DNA of 64,000 bases from the NCBI GenBank assembly GCA_016865015.1, contig CP018226.1, positions 1,023,001 to 1,087,000 of the forward strand, written 5' to 3'. Below, in pieces: positions 35,892 through 44,714 of this stretch. This DNA comes from Rhizobiales bacterium IMCC20636. GTDB taxonomy: Bacteria > Pseudomonadota > Alphaproteobacteria > Rhizobiales > GCA-2746425. The position numbers and the translations under genes are program-made. Numbering within the stretch: the first letter of the stretch is position 1; every line of letters begins with the position of its first letter. The notes under the pieces are model-generated. The model was not told the DNA's origin and made no database searches. It saw only the letters and a list, made by a program, of their open reading frames with translations.

Positions 35892-36803
35892 ATGATTAAT
35901 GACATAAAAATGCTGGAAACGGCTGGCTGGGACGATTACGCCCTGCTGGACAGTGGTGAAGCGCGCAAGCTTGAACGCTATGGTTCGCTGGTTGTGGACC
36001 GTCCGGACGCGCAGGCGATCTGGAAGCGGTCCAGCCCTGCTTTATGGGATGAGGCTGAGGCGGTTTTTTCTGCTGATAATGATGAAGAAGGGGCCGGGCG
36101 CTGGAAACGGGCACCCAGTCTGGAAGATGAATGGACCATGTCGTTTCAGGATGTGCGCTTCATCTGTCGGTTTTCGGCGTTTCGTCATGTGGGTGTCTTT
36201 CCGGAACAGGCAGCCCACTGGGCCTGGTTTGCAGAGCGGATCGCGCGTGCGAAAGCGGCTGGACGCACTCTGAAAATCCTCAATCTGTTCGGTTATACCG
36301 GTGTCGCATCCCTGGTTGCAGCTGCCAGCGGTGCTGAAGTCACCCATGTGGATGCGTCCAAGAAAGCCATTGCCTGGGCGCGGGAAAATCAAGCGCTGTC
36401 AGGGCTGGACAAAAAACCGATCCGCTGGATTTGCGATGATGCGGCAAAGTTTGTCGCCCGTGAAGGGCGGCGTGGCAATGTGTATGATGGCATCATTCTG
36501 GACCCGCCGAAATATGGCCGTGGGCCAAAAGGCGAAGTCTGGCAGGTGATGGAAAATCTACCAGGCCTGATGGATGATTGTCGTGCTATCCTTGCGCCCA
36601 AAGCTGATTTCATGATTCTCACCGCCTATGCGATCCGCGCCAGTTTCTTCATGGCGCATGAGTTGATGCGTGACCGGGTCAGCGATATGGGCGGCACTTT
36701 GACCAGTGGCGAACTGGTTCTGACTGAACAGATATCCGAAGGTTTGACTGCGCAGGAAACACGCAGGCTTTCCACATCCATGTATAGCCGATGGGAGGCC
36801 TGA
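35892..36803 (+). CDS. Class I SAM-dependent RNA methyltransferase (RlmI/RlmK-like)
   Basis: 303 residues from ATG 35892 (GGAG 5 bases upstream; frame open to a GTG at 35814). Core motifs: ILNLFGYTGVASLVAAASGAEVTHVDASKKA (SAM site) and ILDPPKYGRGPKGEVW, the DPPxF/Y-type motif of C5-cytosine or guanine rRNA methylases of the RlmI/YccW family. No N-terminal PUA domain is seen. Likely targets rRNA. Followed 3 bases later by the SpoU-type methyltransferase. Confidence 0.88.
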   Translation: MINDIKMLETAGWDDYALLDSGEARKLERYGSLVVDRPDAQAIWKRSSPALWDEAEAVFSADNDEEGAGRWKRAPSLEDEWTMSFQDVRFICRFSAFRHVGVFPEQAAHWAWFAERIARAKAAGRTLKILNLFGYTGVASLVAAASGAEVTHVDASKKAIAWARENQALSGLDKKPIRWICDDAAKFVAREGRRGNVYDGIILDPPKYGRGPKGEVWQVMENLPGLMDDCRAILAPKADFMILTAYAIRASFFMAHELMRDRVSDMGGTLTSGELVLTEQISEGLTAQETRRLSTSMYSRWEA

Positions 36804-36806
36804 AAA

Positions 36807-37667
36807 ATGGTTGATGACAGGAATTCCGACGAACGCGCCAGCCCCGAAAAACGCATTTCCGGGCAGGTGAAACAGATCACCAGCGTGTCAAACCCGATTG
36901 TGAAGGATCTGCGCGGCCTGGTGCTGCGCAAGAACCGCAACAAGTCGAACCTGTTTCTGGGCGAGGGGTTGAAACTGGTCACTGACGCGTTGCAGAAAAA
37001 GTGGCGCATCGAAGATATTATCTATGGCAAATCATTCGCTGATCAGGATGCCATTGCCCAAGCGGCTGCGAAAGTCCGGGCTGCCGGCGGTTCGGTGCTG
37101 GAGGTGTCCAATCAGGTGCTGGAGAAAATCTCCAGAAAAGACAATCCGCAGATGGTGCTGGGGGTTTTCGAGCAGCGGTTTCAGGCATTGTCCACCGTGC
37201 GTCCGAAAGAGGGCGAATTATGGGTCGCTCTGGATCGTGTGCGTGATCCGGGCAATCTGGGAACGATTTTACGCACGGCAGATTGTGTCGGCGCAAAGGG
37301 CGTCATTCTGGTGGGCGATTGTACCGATCCGTATTCACTGGAAGCGGTTCGTGCCTCCATGGGCTCCATTTTTCATGTGCCACTTGTGAAAGCATCGGAA
37401 GGCGAGTTTCTGCAATGGAAAGAGCGCAATGCGGCGTCTGTTGTTGGAACCCATCTGGCTGGGGCCGTCGATTACCGGACAGTCGATTATTCTGGCGTGA
37501 GTGTTGTGTTAATGGGCAATGAACAACAGGGTCTGACAGAAAATCTTGCAAATGCTTGCCAACAATTGGCATTGATCCCCATGGCGGGCCAGGCCGACAG
37601 TCTCAATCTGGCTGTGTCGACAGGGGTTGTGTTGTTTGAAGCACGCAGGGCAGCGCTGACGCTTTGA
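36807..37667 (+). CDS. TrmH/SpoU-family RNA 2'-O-methyltransferase
   Basis: 286 residues. N-terminal substrate-binding segment (about 20-115, 'ITSVSNPIVKDLRGLVLRKNRNKSNLFLGEG'), then the trefoil-knot domain with motif 1 LDRVRDPGNLGTILRTADCVGA, motif 2 LMGNEQQGL and motif 3 IPMAGQADSLNLAVSTGVVLFE. Target RNA (tRNA or 23S rRNA) cannot be fixed from sequence. Operon partner of the preceding methyltransferase. Confidence 0.93.
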   Translation: MVDDRNSDERASPEKRISGQVKQITSVSNPIVKDLRGLVLRKNRNKSNLFLGEGLKLVTDALQKKWRIEDIIYGKSFADQDAIAQAAAKVRAAGGSVLEVSNQVLEKISRKDNPQMVLGVFEQRFQALSTVRPKEGELWVALDRVRDPGNLGTILRTADCVGAKGVILVGDCTDPYSLEAVRASMGSIFHVPLVKASEGEFLQWKERNAASVVGTHLAGAVDYRTVDYSGVSVVLMGNEQQGLTENLANACQQLALIPMAGQADSLNLAVSTGVVLFEARRAALTL

Positions 37668-37720
37668 CGAGTTGATTGCGAGGCGATGCATGAAGCATTG
37701 AGATGCAGTCTGAGTAGGGG

Positions 37721-37753
37721 GTAGAGCAGCCTGTGCTGAGCAAAACGCTCTAC
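37721..37753. terminator. Dyad between convergent trmH-like and ABC permease genes
   Basis: GTAGAGC (37721-37727) pairs with GCTCTAC (37747-37753) around an inner CAGC..GCTG. The right arm covers the permease stop codon. No clear T-tract; could be a weak bidirectional terminator. Confidence 0.35.
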
Positions 37754-38559
37754 ACCCGCCAGCTCAGCAGCTGCTTTTCAATCATGCCAATTACAAGACT
37801 GACCAAAACACCAAGGATCGACAGGATGGCGACGCCGACAAACAGGCGTTCCAGATCATAAAGCGATCCAGCCTCCAGAATGTAGGCACCAATGCCATAT
37901 TCTGCGCCCAGCATTTCAGCGGCCACAAGCAAAATGATGGCAATCGCAAGGCTGATTCTCAATCCGGACAGGATGCCGGGCATTGCACCGGGCAATACGA
38001 TTTTTCTGACAATAGACAACCATGACAGGGAAAAGCTCTGGCCCATGCGAATGAGTGAGCGGTCGACATTGTCGACAGCGCCATAGGTTGCCACGACTGT
38101 TGGTGTGAATGTGCCAAAGGCAATCAGGGCGTATTTCGAGGTTTCATCAATTCCGAACCAGATGACAAACAGCGGCAGCAGCGCGATCTTCGGAATTGGG
38201 AAAATGGCGGCAACCAAGGGTATCAGACCGGCGCGGATCAGAGAAAACAGGCCGATCAGAATTCCAACGCCAATCCCGAGCGACACGCCAATGGTTGCCC
38301 CGACAATCAGGCGCATGATCGATGGGACCAGATGCTTCCATAAAAGCCCGCTTTGCCACAGATCAACAAAGGTTGCGAAGACATCTGATGGTATGGGCAG
38401 GGTCAGATTGGTAATGAAGCCAACTCTGGTGCCCAATTCAACAAATCCGATCAGCACAATGAACACCGCCACGCCAACCCATTTTCTGGATTGCGGGGCA
38501 AATCCGCCACCACGAAACTCCACGGTCTTGCTGGCGGATGTGGTGTCGATTTCAGACAT
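37750..38559 (-). CDS. ABC transporter permease, SsuC/TauC type
   Basis: 269 residues with about six membrane helices and the cytoplasmic-loop signature EMLGAEYGIGAYILEAGSLYD near residue 205, preceded by 'VVATYGAVDNVDRSLIRMGQSF', typical of sulfonate/taurine/nitrate permeases. Start at ATG 38559: AAGGAG lies 7 bases upstream and the gene overlaps the ATPase stop. Third gene of a binding protein-ATPase-permease operon. Confidence 0.94.
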   Translation of the reverse strand: MSEIDTTSASKTVEFRGGGFAPQSRKWVGVAVFIVLIGFVELGTRVGFITNLTLPIPSDVFATFVDLWQSGLLWKHLVPSIMRLIVGATIGVSLGIGVGILIGLFSLIRAGLIPLVAAIFPIPKIALLPLFVIWFGIDETSKYALIAFGTFTPTVVATYGAVDNVDRSLIRMGQSFSLSWLSIVRKIVLPGAMPGILSGLRISLAIAIILLVAAEMLGAEYGIGAYILEAGSLYDLERLFVGVAILSILGVLVSLVIGMIEKQLLSWRV

Positions 38560-39319
38560 GGAGCAGCTCCTTGTCGGCAGCAAGGGCTTCATCGCGCATC
38601 AGGTTCCACAGGTGCTTTTGCTGCCGTTCAAGTTCCGGATCGCCCAATTCGCGGTCGCCAAGTGGTATTGCCACATCCACGATTTCGCGAATGCGGCCGG
38701 GTCTGCGTGACAGAACCACAATCGAATGGCCCAATCGGACGGCCTCATTCAGATTATGTGTCACATAGACAGAGGTGAAGGGTTCACGTGTCCAGAGGCT
38801 GACAAGATCATCCATCAGCAATTCGCGCGTCTGACTGTCCAGCGCTGACAGTGGCTCATCCATCAACAGGATGGCTGGATTCACAGCCAGCGCGCGTGCA
38901 ATGGCAACCCGCTGCTTCATCCCGCCGGATAATTGCTTGGGATAGGCTTTGGCAAATTCGGTGAGTTTGGTGCGGGCAAGCACATCGGCGATGATTTCGG
39001 TGACGCGGGAGGAGGGCAATTTGTGATCCTCCAGCACAAGGCTGATATTGCCTTCAGCACTGCGCCATGGCAGCAGGGCAAAATCCTGAAACACATAGGT
39101 CAGGGGATTGATGCTGTCGGCAGGTGGCGTGCCAATCTGGAGAATGCGCCCGGTGGTCGGCAATTCCAGACCGCCGACAAGGCGCAGCAATGTGGATTTT
39201 CCGCAGCCTGAGGGGCCAACGATGCAGACAATTTTCCCCGTTGGAATATCGAGGTTGATGTCGCTCAGGACCTCCATGTCACCATAATGGTGACCAACTG
39301 ATTCCAGTCGAAGGTCCAT
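38552..39319 (-). CDS. ABC transporter ATP-binding protein, SsuB/TauB type
   Basis: 255 residues with Walker A VGPSGCGKSTLLRL, Q-loop YVFQDFALLPWRS, signature LSGGMKQRVAIARAL, Walker B ILLMDEPLSALD and switch His VYVTHNLNEAV. The 'GRIREIVDVAIPLGDR' tail matches the nitrate/sulfonate/taurine class. Energises the permease encoded downstream. Confidence 0.95.
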   Translation of the reverse strand: MDLRLESVGHHYGDMEVLSDINLDIPTGKIVCIVGPSGCGKSTLLRLVGGLELPTTGRILQIGTPPADSINPLTYVFQDFALLPWRSAEGNISLVLEDHKLPSSRVTEIIADVLARTKLTEFAKAYPKQLSGGMKQRVAIARALAVNPAILLMDEPLSALDSQTRELLMDDLVSLWTREPFTSVYVTHNLNEAVRLGHSIVVLSRRPGRIREIVDVAIPLGDRELGDPELERQQKHLWNLMRDEALAADKELLHV

Positions 39320-39345
39320 GTTGTTTCCTGCGTGTGAGTGAATAG

Positions 39346-39376
39346 GAGGGACGAGCGGATGGCCGGCTCGTCCCTC
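39346..39376 (-). terminator. Intercistronic stem-loop after the ABC binding-protein gene
   Basis: Perfect 11-bp arms GAGGGACGAGC / GCTCGTCCCTC with a 9-base loop, between the binding-protein and ATPase genes. No U-tract, so it more likely protects or attenuates the message than ends it. Confidence 0.65.
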
Positions 39377-39384
39377 GGTTTACC

Positions 39385-40407
39385 TTAGTTTGTGTAGGAG
39401 GTGTCGACCAGCGTATCGATGGTTACACTGTCCTTGACCAGCTTTTCGGCTTTGAACCAGTCCAACTGGTCCTGCACGGATGCCATGTTCAGGGCTGCAT
39501 TCGGGCTGATCCGCATTGCGCCATTGATGATGCTCGGTGCGGCTTTTTCGTAAGGGCGGTCCGTGTAGACATATTTGTGGACGAGCTTCACCATTTCTTC
39601 AGCAGCTTCATCTCCGGCGGTCCTGTCAACCAGTGCGGCATTGAAATCATCCGCGCCTTTGGAAAAAGCCCGCAGGAAGGCCATGCTGGTGTCACGATCA
39701 TTGGCGGCTTTATCAGCCGAGGTGAAAACAACCGTCACCTGATAGTCAGGAATGTAATCTGCCACATTGCCGATGATGTGGACTGCACCGGAGCCCGCCA
39801 GTGGTTTGGCGATGTGCGGCACAATCGACCAGGCATCGACTTGACCAGACTTCAAGGCACCGATAACCGCGCCAACTTTTTGCAGTGGTTTGAATGAAAG
39901 CGTAATGCCTTCCTTGTCTGCGATCCGTGCGCCCATATAGTGGAAGGACGAACCCGCCTGCGTCATGGCAAAGCTGCGGCCGTCCAGCTTGGCCGGTTCA
40001 GTGATGCCTTCCTTGAAGGCCGCGTCAGACACCAGAATTTTCTGACCATCAATTGCGGGATCTTCCAGCAATGCGCCGCCAATGACTTTTGCAGCACCCT
40101 TTTCTGCAAGCGAGATCAGACCGCCTGAGATTGCAGTGACGGCATAATCCACATCTTTGGATGCAACAGCGACGGCCATGGGTTGCGCGGCCTGAAAGAA
40201 TTTGAATTCAACATCCAGGCCTTCATCCTTGAAATAACCCCGTTCGAAGGCAACAAAGCTGGCTGCGTGGCTGGTGAACCGCAATGCACCAACATTGATT
40301 TTGGTGTCGGCTGCATAGGCCGGTATGGCGCTTGTCAGAGCGGCGGCTGTTGCGCCTATCATGCTGATCAGGCCGAGTGTTGTTCTTCTGGATATGAGGT
40401 TTTTCAT
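39385..40407 (-). CDS. ABC transporter substrate-binding protein, SsuA/NrtA-like
   Basis: 340 residues. Start ATG 40407 with GGAGAG 4 bases upstream; twin-Arg-like MKNLISRRTTLGL then hydrophobic core and AYAA cleavage near residue 34. The mature part has 'FVAFERGYFKDEGLDVEFKFF' and DYAVTAISGGLISLA, typical of NMT1/SsuA-like proteins for sulfonates, taurine, nitrate or pyrimidines. Ligand unknown. First gene of the ABC operon. Confidence 0.93.
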   Translation of the reverse strand: MKNLISRRTTLGLISMIGATAAALTSAIPAYAADTKINVGALRFTSHAASFVAFERGYFKDEGLDVEFKFFQAAQPMAVAVASKDVDYAVTAISGGLISLAEKGAAKVIGGALLEDPAIDGQKILVSDAAFKEGITEPAKLDGRSFAMTQAGSSFHYMGARIADKEGITLSFKPLQKVGAVIGALKSGQVDAWSIVPHIAKPLAGSGAVHIIGNVADYIPDYQVTVVFTSADKAANDRDTSMAFLRAFSKGADDFNAALVDRTAGDEAAEEMVKLVHKYVYTDRPYEKAAPSIINGAMRISPNAALNMASVQDQLDWFKAEKLVKDSVTIDTLVDTSYTN

Positions 40408-40931
40408 TGTTCTCTCCGGATTATGATTTGATTCTGGTTGCCCCTTGGGTTCCTCCGTGGCCGCCAACCTCGTACCGGGTTTTAAGAACGCTCACACAGG
40501 GTGAGTCAACCAGTGATTTTGATCTTGCGAACGCAGCAGAGTGATTGGATGATACGCGTTTTATGCGCTGAATTCGCCGCATTCTGTCGGTTTGAACTGA
40601 TCCCGATGTGAGGCTTATGCGTCATGTGTGTCCTGTTTCAATTCCGCGCGATAGGCTGCCGGTGTGATGCCCGTTCGTTTCGAGAATTGAGCGTAGAAGT
40701 TGGATTTCGTGCCATATCCGGCGTCCAGCATGATCTCCAGAAGTGGCTTTTGCGGCGCTGGTACGAGAATGCCGGTGACGATGGGGATGGGATGGACTGT
40801 TTGGACGCCGATGATGACATTGCAATTGTCATCATCGATGGCAAGGTGATTGCACGCGGTGATCTGTCGGCCCGGTAACTTTGCGATGCTTTACGGTTTT
40901 GAATTTGGGACGGAGCGCCCGCTGCAGCGCG
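40408..40931. other. 524-base gap with an AraC-regulator remnant
   Basis: Holds the operator/promoter side of the ABC operon (40408-40600), the AraC fragment at 40620-40770, and about 160 bases before the prfC stop with no gene. The end of a plus-strand frame here (about 40787-40878, reading DADDDIAIVIIDGKVIARGD) looks protein-like but has no start and no recognised family. Confidence 0.5.
40620..40770 (-). pseudogene. Remnant of an AraC-family regulator (C-terminal HTH only)
   Basis: The minus strand reads LLEIMLDAGYGTKSNFYAQF, then SKRTGITPAAYRAELKQ and a stop at 40620. This is the last helix-turn-helix half of an AraC/XylS domain, including the recognition helix and the conserved G-x-TP-x-x-YR end. 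Upstream of about 40770 the frame loses likeness and has no start, so the N-terminal domain and first HTH are missing. It sits just upstream of the ABC operon, possibly its lost regulator. Confidence 0.75.
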
Positions 40932-42527
40932 CTACAACTCTCGTGTTTTCTTGAATGAGATTTCCGGGTATTCCTTCACAACCCGGTCCAGTTCCCACTG
41001 GCTTCGGGCCAGATAAACCGGTGCGCCGTCGCGGTCTTCGGCGAAGGCTGTCTGGTTGATGTTGCGGAAGTCTTCCAGTGCGGTTTTATCATCGCTGGAG
41101 ACCCAGCGGGCGGTGACAAAGGGCGCTGGTTCAAAGCTGATGTCGGCGCCATATTCTCCGCCAATGCGATCCACCATGACATCCAGTTGCAGAATGCCGA
41201 CCACACCGACGATCCATTGTGATCCCAGAAATGGAATAAACACCTGAGCCAGGCCCTCTTCGGCCAGATCCTGCAGGCCCTGACGCAATTGTTTTGTCTT
41301 GCTGGTGTTGGACAGGCGGACGCGGCGCAGAATTTCCGGTGCGAAGGCTGGCAAGCCGGTGAAACGAACTCCGTCCTTTTCGCTCAGCGTATCGCCAACG
41401 CGCAGGGTTCCGTGATTAGGAATGCCAATCACGTCTCCGGGGTAAGCATCATCGGCGACCTGGCGGTCCTGTGCAAAGAACATCAATGGCGAATGAATGG
41501 TGATCGCTTTGCCGGAGCGCCCGTGTTTCAGTTTCATGCCGCGTTTGAAGTGTCCGGAAACGAGCCGCAGAAAGGCAATCCTGTCGCGGTGGTTGGGGTC
41601 CATATTGGCCTGAACCTTGAAAACAAAACCGGAGACCGGTTTGTCTTTGGGGCCAATTTCGCCGCCTTCAATCGTCAGTGGCTGCGGGGGAGGCGCAAAA
41701 TCGGCAATCACATCCAGCAATTCTTCTACAGAAAAATCGCGCAGCGCGCTGCCAAAAACAACCGGGCTCAAATGCCCTTCCAGAAAACTCTCATGGTCAA
41801 ATTCCGAGTACCCACCAACGGCCAGTTCCACATTGTCACGGGCTTCGGCCAGCACAATGGGATCCACCAATGCATCGAGCTTTTCATCCATGATCCCGGT
41901 GGTCTGAATGCGGTCAACGGGTTTCCCGGGACCGGCGTTGTGGAGAAACACGCCGGTTTTCAAATGTATACAGCCCTGAAAGGTCGAGCCGGAGCCAAGC
42001 GGCCAGACCATTGGCGATGCATCCAGCGCAAGCTCTTCCTGCACCTCATCGATCAATTCAAAGGGATCGCGGGCTTCCCGGTCGATCTTGTTCATGAAGG
42101 TTAGAATGGGAATATCGCGCAGGCGACAGACTTCGAACAATTTGCGGGTTTGTGGCTCGATGCCTTTGGCTGTGTCGATAACCATGACGGCAGCGTCCAC
42201 CGCAGTCAGGGTGCGATAGGTATCTTCAGAGAAATCTTCATGGCCCGGCGTATCGAGCAGATTGAACGTCATGTCTCCGCGCTCGAACGTCATCACTGTG
42301 GAGGAGACCGAAATCCCGCGATCCTGCTCGATTTTCATCCAGTCAGACCGTGTCCGTCGCCGTTCACCGCGTGCGCGCACCTGCCCGGCCATGCGAATAG
42401 CGCCACCGCATAGCAGCAGTTTCTCGGTCAGGGTCGTTTTACCGGCATCGGGATGCGAGATAATGGCGAATGTTCTGCGGCGCAGATATTCGGGGCCGAT
42501 TGCGGCAGGTGTTTCAGCGAGGCTCAT
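40932..42527 (-). CDS. prfC: Peptide chain release factor 3
   Basis: 531 residues, GTPase that recycles RF1/RF2 from the ribosome. G1 ISHPDAGKTTLTEKLLL, switch region RGISVSSTVMTFE, G3 LLDTPGHEDFSEDTY, G4 FMNKIDREARDP. The Lys-Lys-rich linker seen in EF-G is absent and 'QFRVEY'-type end matches RF3 (YPEISFKKTREL). Single gene, divergent from ygfZ. Confidence 0.97.
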   Translation of the reverse strand: MSLAETPAAIGPEYLRRRTFAIISHPDAGKTTLTEKLLLCGGAIRMAGQVRARGERRRTRSDWMKIEQDRGISVSSTVMTFERGDMTFNLLDTPGHEDFSEDTYRTLTAVDAAVMVIDTAKGIEPQTRKLFEVCRLRDIPILTFMNKIDREARDPFELIDEVQEELALDASPMVWPLGSGSTFQGCIHLKTGVFLHNAGPGKPVDRIQTTGIMDEKLDALVDPIVLAEARDNVELAVGGYSEFDHESFLEGHLSPVVFGSALRDFSVEELLDVIADFAPPPQPLTIEGGEIGPKDKPVSGFVFKVQANMDPNHRDRIAFLRLVSGHFKRGMKLKHGRSGKAITIHSPLMFFAQDRQVADDAYPGDVIGIPNHGTLRVGDTLSEKDGVRFTGLPAFAPEILRRVRLSNTSKTKQLRQGLQDLAEEGLAQVFIPFLGSQWIVGVVGILQLDVMVDRIGGEYGADISFEPAPFVTARWVSSDDKTALEDFRNINQTAFAEDRDGAPVYLARSQWELDRVVKEYPEISFKKTREL

Positions 42528-42657
42528 AATTTTCTATTCTTTATGTGTTCGTGCAAGGTTACGCGCTTGCCCAACATGCAAGTTGTGCTTACCTAGTCCC
42601 CAAGCTCATGGCATGGCAAGTGTCGCGCCTGTAATCCTTGTAAAGTGGTTCGTTATT

Positions 42658-43533
42658 ATGACTGTTTCTGCGGTACGCCTGACAAACAGGGCGCTTCTAC
42701 ATGTTGCCGGGACGGATGCAGAGACGTTTCTGCAGGGTCTGATTACATTTGATATGGAGCGATTGAAGCATCACGCAAGCGGATTTGGCGCATTGCTGAC
42801 GCCGCAAGGCAAATTGCTTTTCGATTTTTTTGTGGTTCCCGTGAATGATGGGTTTCTGCTGGACACGCTGGCAGATGCCGGTCCCGATCTGATGAAGCGG
42901 CTGTCGATGTATAAATTGCGAGCTGATGTGTCCGTGTCCGACATAACAGAGGATGTCACTGTTCTGGCGTTGCTGCCATCAATCGATGGGGGGGATTTGC
43001 CGGCTGTGCCGGGCACCGTGGTTGTTGATCCGCGTCATGTCGGACTTGGCTATCGGGCCTATGTCCCGAATGCTGCTATCGGCGCAGCTTTGGCAGACAG
43101 CGCCCTGGTGATGGATGAAATGGATTCCTATCTGGCGAAACGCATTGAATTGGGCGTTCCCGAAGCACCACTGGACTACACCTATGGCGAGGTGTTTCCA
43201 CACGACATCAATCTGGATCAGATCAACGCAGTCGGATTTGAAAAGGGCTGTTTTGTCGGCCAGGAAGTCGTGTCGCGGATGAAACACAGAGGCACTGCAC
43301 GGCGCCGGATTGTTCTGGTGTCGTCGACAGACGAATTGCCGGAACCGGGCACCGAGATCACTGTCGAGAAAAAGATCGTCGGAACGCTCGGCAGTGTCAG
43401 CACCCATGTCGGGCTTGCCGCCGTGCGGCTCGACCGGGTGAACGATGCCATGGAAGAGGGGAATTTCATCAAGGCCGGATCCGTGCAGGTGACGCTGGCC
43501 ATCCCGGATTGGGTTTCGTTCCGATGGGTTTAG
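42658..43533 (+). CDS. ygfZ: Folate-binding YgfZ/GcvT-like iron-sulfur assembly protein
   Basis: 291 residues from ATG 42658 (MTVSAVRLTNRALLHVAGTD); a long in-frame extension to 42262 is antisense to prfC and is rejected. The YgfZ signature KGCFVGQEVVSRM is present (about 200). Family members use folate in maturation or repair of some Fe-S proteins, fitting the Fe-S enzyme NadA made nearby. Its end overlaps the HD gene. Confidence 0.92.
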   Translation: MTVSAVRLTNRALLHVAGTDAETFLQGLITFDMERLKHHASGFGALLTPQGKLLFDFFVVPVNDGFLLDTLADAGPDLMKRLSMYKLRADVSVSDITEDVTVLALLPSIDGGDLPAVPGTVVVDPRHVGLGYRAYVPNAAIGAALADSALVMDEMDSYLAKRIELGVPEAPLDYTYGEVFPHDINLDQINAVGFEKGCFVGQEVVSRMKHRGTARRRIVLVSSTDELPEPGTEITVEKKIVGTLGSVSTHVGLAAVRLDRVNDAMEEGNFIKAGSVQVTLAIPDWVSFRWV

Positions 43534-44171
43534 GCGTGGGGCAAAAAGCAGAAAAGCCGGCACGCGCCTGGCAACGTATGCTCTCCGGGCGCAGGTTGGA
43601 TCTGCTTGATCCATCACCGCTGGATATCGAGATCGAGGACATTGCCCATGGGTTGGCGCGGGTGGCCCGCTGGAACGGGCAGACGGTGGGCGATCATGCA
43701 TATTCCGTTGCCCAGCATTCATTGCTGGTGGCCCGGATTGGCCAAAAGCTGTTTTCGGAAGCCAAGCCCCATTGGTATCTCGCACTGTTGCTTCATGATG
43801 CGCCGGAATATGTCGTGGGGGATATGATTTCTCCCTTCAAGGCTGTGATGGGCGGTGATTACAAGAGTGTGGAAAACCGATTGCAGACTGCAATTCACTT
43901 GCGGTTTTCGCTGCCGCCGGAACTCTCCAAAACTGAATTGCGCGCCATAAAATCATGTGATCGCATGGCAGCCTATTTCGAGGCGACGCATCTGGCCGGG
44001 TTTTCCAGTGACGAAGCTGACCGGTTTTTCAGTCGGCCGCGTGGTGTTACCGGCGATGATGTGTCAGATTTACTGAACCCGCTGCCGGCACAAAAGGCAC
44101 AAAGCGTGTTTCTGGCAGCATTTGAGGATCTGACACGACATCTGACGATGCATCTGGCAACAAGGTCATAA
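43524..44171 (+). CDS. HD-domain phosphohydrolase (YfbR-like nucleotidase)
   Basis: 215 residues from ATG 43524, which overlaps the ygfZ stop by 10 bases; an upstream TTG at 43509 is less likely. HD metal ligands: VGDHAYSVAQHSLLVARI and LALLLHDAPEYVVGDMISPFK, then Asp in AIKSCDRMAAYFEA. The layout matches 5'-deoxynucleotidases of the YfbR class; substrate not certain. Second gene of a tightly packed run with ygfZ, a tyrosine phosphatase-like gene and nadQ. Confidence 0.9.
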   Translation: MGLGVGQKAEKPARAWQRMLSGRRLDLLDPSPLDIEIEDIAHGLARVARWNGQTVGDHAYSVAQHSLLVARIGQKLFSEAKPHWYLALLLHDAPEYVVGDMISPFKAVMGGDYKSVENRLQTAIHLRFSLPPELSKTELRAIKSCDRMAAYFEATHLAGFSSDEADRFFSRPRGVTGDDVSDLLNPLPAQKAQSVFLAAFEDLTRHLTMHLATRS

Positions 44172-44180
44172 GGAATTTGG

Positions 44181-44714
44181 ATGAGCGCAATTTACGTTTG
44201 CTCCCTCGACAGGCTTGAAAAGACTGCAAGCGATAGCCGGGCCAGCCATATGGCGACGCTCATCAATGCAGATACGATTGTCGCGCGACCGCCATCCATC
44301 GAGCCGGACAATCATCTGTTTCTGGGATTCAACGATATTGATGAACCGCTTGAGGGTATGCTGCTGCCTGGCGAGCAACACATAAGAGAGTTCATCGATT
44401 TCGTTGGCCAGTGGGATCAGGCGGCACCGATGATCGTACATTGCTGGGCCGGGGTCAGTCGTTCGACTGCCGGGGCGATGATTGCCACCTGTTTGTTGCG
44501 GCCTGATCTTGATGAAGCCTTCATCGCTGCGACCATTCGCGAACGGTCGCCAGAGGCGACGCCCAACAAGCGGCTGGTTGCCCTGGCCGATCATGTTCTG
44601 GGCCGGCAAGGGCGCATGCTCGCCGCTGTTGAAGACATTGGTCGAGGCGTCGATTGTTTTGAGGGCAGTGTTTTCAACCTGAAAATATCCGGTGCTGATG
44701 ATGGCACGCTCTGA
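44181..44714 (+). CDS. Tyrosine phosphatase-like protein (COG5350 type)
   Basis: 177 residues. P-loop MIVHCWAGVSRSTAGAM carries the Cys-x5-Arg active site, and the general-acid Asp may be in NDIDEPLEG (about 55). Mostly known from alphaproteobacteria as a predicted protein tyrosine phosphatase; no substrate known. GGAAT upstream gives a ribosome site. Its last 17 bases overlap nadQ. Confidence 0.88.
   Translation: MSAIYVCSLDRLEKTASDSRASHMATLINADTIVARPPSIEPDNHLFLGFNDIDEPLEGMLLPGEQHIREFIDFVGQWDQAAPMIVHCWAGVSRSTAGAMIATCLLRPDLDEAFIAATIRERSPEATPNKRLVALADHVLGRQGRMLAAVEDIGRGVDCFEGSVFNLKISGADDGTL

Noticed and set aside
42262..42657. N-terminal extension of ygfZ by 132 codons
   Set aside because: It runs antisense through the start of prfC and has no YgfZ likeness; the ATG at 42658 fits the family.
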